Shown here one piece after another: positions 59,256-64,000 of a stretch of 64,000 bases of DNA. The DNA comes from JAOBAU01 sp034667465. Lineage in GTDB: Bacteria; Acidobacteriota; Thermoanaerobaculia; Gp7-AA8. The DNA is taken from NCBI GenBank assembly GCA_034667465.1, contig JAXDJV010000016.1, positions 1-64,000 on the forward strand, read 5' to 3'. Position 1 is the first letter of the stretch. Each line of letters starts with the position of its first letter. Below the pieces are notes generated by a model. The model had not been told where the DNA came from. It saw only the letters and a list, made by a program, of their open reading frames with translations, and did not search any database. The position numbers and the translations under genes are program-made.

Positions 59256-61208
59256 ATGCTCAAGCTCATGCGCGACAGTTTCTCGCAACTGAAATGGATC
59301 CTGATCGCGATCGTCGCCGCGTTCATCTTCGGCTTCGTTTACTTCGACATGGGTCTCGGTGGCGGAAGCGCCAGCGCCTCGACCGACCAGCGTTCCTGGG
59401 CCGCGCGCGTGAACGGTGAGACCGTCACGTATCGCGAATTCGATCGCGCGGTTGCGATGACCGAAGATCAGTACAAGCAGATGTACAAGCAGAACCTCAC
59501 GCCCGAGATGCTCGCGCAGCTCGGCGTGCAGAAAGGCGTGCTCGACTCGCTCGTCGATCAGAAGCTCCTTCTTCAGGAAGCGAAGCGGCTGCATCTCGAT
59601 GCGACTCCGGATGAAGTGCAGCGCCGTCTCCTGCAGGTGCCGACGCTGAATCCGAACGGCAAGTGGGTCGGCTCGGAGCTGTACACGCGCTTCTGCCAGC
59701 AGATGGGCTATTCGTCGCCGGCGGAGTTCGAGGACGAGCTGTCGCGCCAGATCACGCTCGAGAAGATGGACAGCGCGCTGCAGAACTCGATCGTCATCTC
59801 GCCGAAAGCGGCCGAGGCTGAGTACCGCCGCGTCACCGAAAACGCGAAGATCCGCTACGTCCTTTATCCCGCGGCGCGTGAAGCCGGCAACGTCAGCGTC
59901 AGCGATGCGGAGTTGCAGGCGTACTACAAGACCAACAGCGCGAAGTACGCGCACGGCGAACAGCGTGCCGTGAAGTACCTCGTCGCCGATACGACTCGCC
60001 TCCGCGCGCAGATCGTCCCGAGCGATGCCGACCTTCGCAAACGCTACGAGGCGTCGAAGGAAGACTTCAAGTCGCCGGAAGCGGCCCACATTCTCCACAT
60101 CCTTATCAAGGTTGATCCGAACGCGACGCCGGACGTCGACGCGGCCGCTCGCGCGAAAGCCGAGTCGCTCGTGAAGCAGCTCCGCGCCGGTGCCGACTTT
60201 GCGAAGCTCGCGAAGGACAACTCCGGCGATCCCTCTTCGTCCGGCAAGGGCGGCGACATGGGCTTCGTCACCCGCGGCTCGACCGTCGAGCCGTTCGACT
60301 CCGCCGCATTCTCGATCGAGCTCAACAAGATCAGCGATCCGATCCGCTCCGCCGAGTACGGCTACCACATCATCAAGGTGCTCGAGCGTCGCGAGCCGTC
60401 GTACCGCTCCTTCGATGAAGTGAAAGGCCAGCTGGCGATGCAGGTCGTCGATCAGATGTCGAAGGACCAGGCGCGCGAAGAGATCACGCGCATCAACTCG
60501 CGCATCAAAGAGGCGAAGCCGAAGACGACCGACGAGTTCGCGAAGTTCGCGAGCGACAAGGTCACGTCGAGCGATTCACTCTGGTTCGGCAAGGCCGATC
60601 CCATCCCCGGCCTCGGCAACAATCCGGCGCTCGCTTCGTGGGCGTTCTCCGCGAAACAGGGAGACATCGGCGAGATCATCGGCACGAATCGCGGTCCCGC
60701 CATTCCGTTCCTCTACGGCATTCGCACCGCCGGCATCACGCCGTACGCTGACGTGAAAGAGAAGGTTGCGGCCGACGCTCGTATCGAGAAGTCGCGCCAG
60801 CTCGCCATGCAGGCGCTGTCGCGCACGCTTCCCGTTGCGAACGTCGACGCGGCCGCCGCGAAGGTCGGTCTCCAGCCGGCCGAAACGACGCTCAGCCGTC
60901 AGGGCTACGTCTCCGGATTCAACGGTGACGTCACGCCGCTGATCGACGCCGCGATGAAAGCGACGGTCGGTCCGGTGAGCGGTCCGGTGTCGGTCGCGGA
61001 AGGCGCGGTCGTCTTCCAGGTGCTCGAACAGAAGAAGGTTGATTCGAAGCAGCTCGATGAAAATCGCACCGCGTATGCCGAGACTCTTCGCCAGCAGGAA
61101 GCGCGCAACCTTCGCAAGGTGCTGCTCGACCGGCTGAAGAAAGCGTCGAAGATCGAGATCAATCAGCAGGCCATCAACCCGACCGGCGAACGGCCGTCGG
61201 AGAGCTGA
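59256..61208 (+). CDS. Membrane-anchored peptidyl-prolyl isomerase (PpiD/SurA type)
   Basis: A 650-residue periplasmic chaperone. N-terminal TM anchor (about 12-32), SurA_N-like helical domain, and a parvulin domain (AAHILHILIKVDPNA... GGDMGFVTRGSTVEPFDSAAFSIELNKISDPIRSAEYGYHIIKV, about 275-390), then a C-terminal chaperone region. The layout is that of PpiD, which assists folding of outer-membrane proteins leaving the translocon. It is followed by the thioesterase after 4 bases. Confidence 0.9.
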   Translation: MLKLMRDSFSQLKWILIAIVAAFIFGFVYFDMGLGGGSASASTDQRSWAARVNGETVTYREFDRAVAMTEDQYKQMYKQNLTPEMLAQLGVQKGVLDSLVDQKLLLQEAKRLHLDATPDEVQRRLLQVPTLNPNGKWVGSELYTRFCQQMGYSSPAEFEDELSRQITLEKMDSALQNSIVISPKAAEAEYRRVTENAKIRYVLYPAAREAGNVSVSDAELQAYYKTNSAKYAHGEQRAVKYLVADTTRLRAQIVPSDADLRKRYEASKEDFKSPEAAHILHILIKVDPNATPDVDAAARAKAESLVKQLRAGADFAKLAKDNSGDPSSSGKGGDMGFVTRGSTVEPFDSAAFSIELNKISDPIRSAEYGYHIIKVLERREPSYRSFDEVKGQLAMQVVDQMSKDQAREEITRINSRIKEAKPKTTDEFAKFASDKVTSSDSLWFGKADPIPGLGNNPALASWAFSAKQGDIGEIIGTNRGPAIPFLYGIRTAGITPYADVKEKVAADARIEKSRQLAMQALSRTLPVANVDAAAAKVGLQPAETTLSRQGYVSGFNGDVTPLIDAAMKATVGPVSGPVSVAEGAVVFQVLEQKKVDSKQLDENRTAYAETLRQQEARNLRKVLLDRLKKASKIEINQQAINPTGERPSES

Positions 61209-61212
61209 GCGG

Positions 61213-61620
61213 ATGGAGGAGATCACGGCCGCCTGGAACGAGCCCGCCATTCGCGTGCTCATGATGCCGCGCGACACGAACGCGCACGGCACCATCTTCG
61301 GCGGCGTGATCCTCTCCTACATCGATCAGGCGGGCGCGATCGAAGCCCGCCGCCAGGGCTGTCATCTGATGGTCACCGTTTCGATGGACAAGGTGGTGTT
61401 TCACCAGCCGGTCTTCGTCGGTGACCTCGTCAGTTTCTGGACTGAGACGACGCGCATCGGCAACACGTCGATCACCGTGAAAGTCGTCTGCGAAGCGATC
61501 CGCGGCGAAAACCCCGGCGAGAAGGTGATCGTCACCGAGGCGTCGGTCGTTTACGTGAACGTCGGCAAAGATCGCAAGCCGGCGCCGATCCGCCACCACG
61601 CCAACGCCTACCAGAGCTAA
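61213..61620 (+). CDS. Acyl-CoA thioesterase (YciA-like hotdog)
   Basis: A 135-residue hotdog-fold thioesterase. The helix-preceding motif MMPRDTNAHGTIFGGVILSYIDQAGAIEA matches the YciA/cytosolic acyl-CoA hydrolase family, in which the Asp and nearby residues activate water. FHQPVFVGDLVSFWTE is also typical. It is co-directional with the PpiD-like gene after 4 bases. Its TAA stop lies at the left arm of the palindrome at 61615-61661. Confidence 0.88.
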   Translation: MEEITAAWNEPAIRVLMMPRDTNAHGTIFGGVILSYIDQAGAIEARRQGCHLMVTVSMDKVVFHQPVFVGDLVSFWTETTRIGNTSITVKVVCEAIRGENPGEKVIVTEASVVYVNVGKDRKPAPIRHHANAYQS

Positions 61621-61661
61621 AGTCAACTTCCGGGGTCTGACCCCTTACTTTGACTTTAGCT
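61615..61661. repeat. REP-like palindromic element between convergent genes
   Basis: AGCTAAAGTCAA (61615-61626) is exactly complementary to TTGACTTTAGCT (61650-61661). At the centre GGGGTCTGACCCC is a near-perfect palindrome. The element spans the stop codons of the thioesterase and rarA genes and is related to the hairpin at window start. The architecture is that of RAYT-associated REP sequences; no RAYT gene is in the window. Confidence 0.75.
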
Positions 61662-62973
61662 CGCGAGCGGCGCGCATGGCGTCGAGGCGCTCCTTGATCT
61701 TCGCTTCGGCGCCGATCTCTTTCGGCTCGTAGAAGCGGCGGCCTTTCAGCGCTTCCGGCAGGCAGTCCATTGCCGCGGTCTGTTCGGCGAAGTCGTGCGC
61801 GTACTGATAGCCGCTGCCGTAGCCGAGGTTTTTCATCAGGCGCGTCGGCGCGTTGCGGATGTGCAGCGGGACCGGCGGATTGTCGCCCTGACGCACTTCG
61901 CTGACCGCTTCGCCGTAGCCGACGTACGCGGCGTTCGACTTCGGCGCCGCGGCGAGATAAGCAACGTACTGCGCGAGCGCGACGCCGGCTTCGGGCATGC
62001 CGAGGAAGTGAACGGTTTGCTGCACCGCGATGCCGAGGATGAGCGCCTGCGGATCGGCGTTGCCGATGTCTTCGGACGCTGCGCGGACGAGCCGGCGCGC
62101 GAGATACATCGGATCTTCGCCGCCTTCGAGCATGCGCACGAGCCAGTAAACGGCTGCGTCGGCGTCGCCGTTACGCAGCGATTTGTGCAGCGCCGAGATG
62201 ATGTTGTAGTGCTCGTCGCCCGACTTGTCGTACATCAGCGAGCGGCGCTGCAGGATCGTCTTCACCTTTTCGGCGTCGATCGGCGAGTCGGTCGTCGCGG
62301 CGGTTTCAACAACGAGCTGCAGCGAGTTGAGCGCCTGCCGCGCGTCGCCGGCCGATGTCGCGGCCATGAAATCGAGCGCGTCGTCGGCGATGACGATCCC
62401 GTATTTCTTCACTGACGGATCGTCGACGGCGCGGCGAAGAATCTCCATCACCTGCTCGCGTTCCAGCGCCGGCAGCACGACGACTTTGCTGCGCGACAGC
62501 AGCGCCGAGTTCACTTCGAACGACGGGTTCTCGGTCGTCGCGCCGATCAGGATGATGTCGCCCGCTTCGACGTACGGCAGAAACGCATCCTGCTGCGCTT
62601 TGTTGAAGCGATGGATCTCGTCGATGAAGACGATGGTCTTGCCGCCGCGCGTTTTGCGCGCGTCTTCCATCAGCGCGCGGATGTCTTTGATCCCTGTCGA
62701 CGTGGCAGAGAACGTGACGAAGCGCGCCTGAGTCGTCTTCGCGATGATGCGCGCCAGTGTCGTCTTGCCGGAGCCGGGCGGACCCCAGAAGATCATCGAC
62801 GGGATGCGATCGTTCTCGATGGCGTTGCGGAGAAAGCGTCCTTCGCCGAGGAGCTCTTCGAGGCCGATCACTTCCGATAAGGAGGAGGGACGCAGCCGTT
62901 CCGGCAGCGGCTGATCGCGCGTCGGCACAGCCGCGGGAGAAAACGAGTCGCCGCCGAAGAGGTTCCCGGTCAT
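61645..62973 (-). CDS. rarA: Replication-associated recombination ATPase RarA
   Basis: RarA (MgsA), 442 residues, a clamp-loader-like AAA ATPase acting at stalled forks. The Walker A GPPGSGKTTLARI (about 61-73), Walker B VFIDEIHRFNKAQQD and sensor ATTENPSFEVNSALLSR are intact. The C-terminal tetramerisation domain is complete and ends RELKSK, where the last codons come from the REP-like palindrome. Confidence 0.94.
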   Translation of the reverse strand: MTGNLFGGDSFSPAAVPTRDQPLPERLRPSSLSEVIGLEELLGEGRFLRNAIENDRIPSMIFWGPPGSGKTTLARIIAKTTQARFVTFSATSTGIKDIRALMEDARKTRGGKTIVFIDEIHRFNKAQQDAFLPYVEAGDIILIGATTENPSFEVNSALLSRSKVVVLPALEREQVMEILRRAVDDPSVKKYGIVIADDALDFMAATSAGDARQALNSLQLVVETAATTDSPIDAEKVKTILQRRSLMYDKSGDEHYNIISALHKSLRNGDADAAVYWLVRMLEGGEDPMYLARRLVRAASEDIGNADPQALILGIAVQQTVHFLGMPEAGVALAQYVAYLAAAPKSNAAYVGYGEAVSEVRQGDNPPVPLHIRNAPTRLMKNLGYGSGYQYAHDFAEQTAAMDCLPEALKGRRFYEPKEIGAEAKIKERLDAMRAARELKSK

Positions 62974-62984
62974 TGCGGTGCAGG

Positions 62985-63944
62985 CTATCCCAGCAACCGG
63001 AAGTCCAGGTTTCCGCCGCTGATGACGATTGCTGTCGGGCCGGTCGGTTTGATCGTGCCGTTGAGCAGCGCCGCGATTCCGAGCGCGCCGGTCGGCTCAA
63101 TGACGAGCTTGGTGCGATACATCGCGAAGCGGAGCGCGTCGATGAGCATTTCGTCGTCGACGCTGACCACATCGCGCACCCGTTCGCGGATGACTTCGAA
63201 GTTGCGCTCGCCGATCGCCAGCGTTCGTGCGCCGTCGGCAATCGTCGTCGGAGGATTGATGGTGACGATGTGACCGCTGCGGAATGATTGCTCGCCGTCG
63301 TTGCCCGCGCGCGGCTCGACGCCGAAGACGGCGATGCCGGGACGGAGCGAGGTCGCGGCGATCGCGGTGCCGGAGAGGAGTCCGCCTCCGCCGAGCGGCG
63401 TGACGATCGTGGTGACGTCCGGCCACTCTTCGACGATCTCGAGTCCGACCGTTCCGGCGCCGGCCATGATCCGCTCGTCATCGAACGGCGGAATGACGGA
63501 CGCACCGGTTTTCGCGGCGATCTCGCGCGCGACCGTATCGCGCGTCGCGGAAGTGACGCCGGCCGTAACGACCGTCGCGCCATACGCTTCCGTCGCCGCG
63601 ACTTTCGACTCGTTCGAGCCTTCCGGCATCACGATCGTCGCCGTCATTCCGAGCAGTTTCGCGGCAAGCGCTACGCCCTGCGCGTGGTTTCCGGAGGAGA
63701 ATGCAACGACGCCGCGGCTGCGCTCGTCATCTGAGAGACTGAGCAGCGCGTTCATCGCTCCACGGATCTTGAAAGAGCCGGCGCGCTGCAGGTTTTCGCA
63801 CTTCAGACGGATCTCGACGCCGATTCTTTCCGAAAGTGAATGACTTGCGAGGAGGGGCGTGCGGTGGATCCAGGGACGGATGCGGTCGGCGGCTGCGCGC
63901 ACGTCCGCCAGTTCGACTGCGGCGCGGATATTTGAAGAACTCAC
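62985..63944 (-). CDS. PLP-dependent threonine/serine dehydratase
   Basis: A 319-residue fold-type II PLP enzyme. The Schiff-base Lys lies in AGSFKIRGA, the phosphate loop is GGGGLLSG, and SSGNHAQGVALAA binds the substrate. No C-terminal ACT-like regulatory domain is present, so it resembles catabolic threonine dehydratase (TdcB) or serine racemase instead of biosynthetic IlvA. The start is internal to the window, with a TAGTATAAACT-like promoter sequence just upstream. It is 11 bases from rarA. Confidence 0.88.
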   Translation of the reverse strand: MSSSNIRAAVELADVRAAADRIRPWIHRTPLLASHSLSERIGVEIRLKCENLQRAGSFKIRGAMNALLSLSDDERSRGVVAFSSGNHAQGVALAAKLLGMTATIVMPEGSNESKVAATEAYGATVVTAGVTSATRDTVAREIAAKTGASVIPPFDDERIMAGAGTVGLEIVEEWPDVTTIVTPLGGGGLLSGTAIAATSLRPGIAVFGVEPRAGNDGEQSFRSGHIVTINPPTTIADGARTLAIGERNFEVIRERVRDVVSVDDEMLIDALRFAMYRTKLVIEPTGALGIAALLNGTIKPTGPTAIVISGGNLDFRLLG

Positions 63945-64000
63945 CGGGCTTAGTATAAACTCGCCCGTAAACGTAAGTGGATCGGCGTTTTCCTGGCAGC

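Overview
This is a GC-rich bacterial chromosome segment of about 64 kb. It is densely coded, with many ATGA, GTGA or TTGA overlaps and frequent GTG and TTG starts. The mix of a Gram-negative envelope (outer-membrane barrel, lipoproteins), meso-DAP-type MurE, a kinase-propeller fusion and an argR-argCBDGHJ cluster fits an Acidobacteriota-like organism. That placement is an inference from gene content; no rRNA or other phylogenetic marker was compared. No rRNA, tRNA, CRISPR array, insertion-sequence transposase or prophage block was seen.

Layout. 1-6.8 kb: a membrane MutS-like ATPase, then an outer-membrane barrel divergent from a cupredoxin-like gene and a GGDEF-EAL c-di-GMP enzyme, then a lipoprotein. 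6.9-13.5 kb: a lasso-type RiPP cluster. It has a 2OG-Fe oxygenase, a lasso cyclase homologue without the glutaminase Cys, a 44-residue precursor with a perfect YxxPxLxxxGxxxxxT leader motif, an HprK-like kinase, a helical-domain methyltransferase and a PqqD/B1-type recognition protein. A convergent pair follows: a PRMT-like methyltransferase and a prolyl-hydroxylase-like 2OG oxygenase. No B2 leader peptidase or exporter is present. 13.6-20.9 kb: argR with two operator boxes over its own promoter, then argC-argB-argD-argG-argH-argJ in a tightly overlapped run. 20.9-24 kb: gamma-glutamyltransferase and an M20 peptidase.

24-41 kb: the division and cell wall (dcw) cluster mraZ-rsmH-ftsL-ftsI-murE-murF-mraY-murD-ftsW-murG-murC-ftsQ-ftsA-ftsZ, closed by an intrinsic terminator. 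Upstream of mraZ lie three GTGG repeats at 10-bp spacing (a probable MraZ operator) and a structured 140-nt element. 41-51.9 kb: an S74 auto-chaperone secreted protein, a YfhO-like membrane protein, a nucleotidyltransferase with a 59-residue partner, guaA, a lipoprotein, HU, an S4 RNA-binding protein, a pilin-like protein, a small secreted protein and a Ser/Thr kinase with a propeller. 52-57.6 kb: the rod-shape operon mreB-mreC-mreD-mrdA-rodA on the minus strand. 57.6-64 kb: a FecR/FnIII protein, PpiD-type isomerase, thioesterase, RarA and a PLP threonine/serine dehydratase.

A dispersed palindromic repeat of about 87-104 bp (arms GTCATCCCGAGCGTAGCGAG and its complement) occurs five times in full and once as a half copy. 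Two copies sit between convergent genes and supply stop codons. One is inserted in frame inside the RiPP-cluster methyltransferase and one extends ArgH. The RiPP cluster is the most promising candidate for an undescribed system: a B2-less lasso-like pathway whose predicted 17-residue core is Arg-rich, has Asp at ring position 9 and ends in Thr, with two oxygenases, two methyltransferases and a kinase as potential tailoring enzymes.
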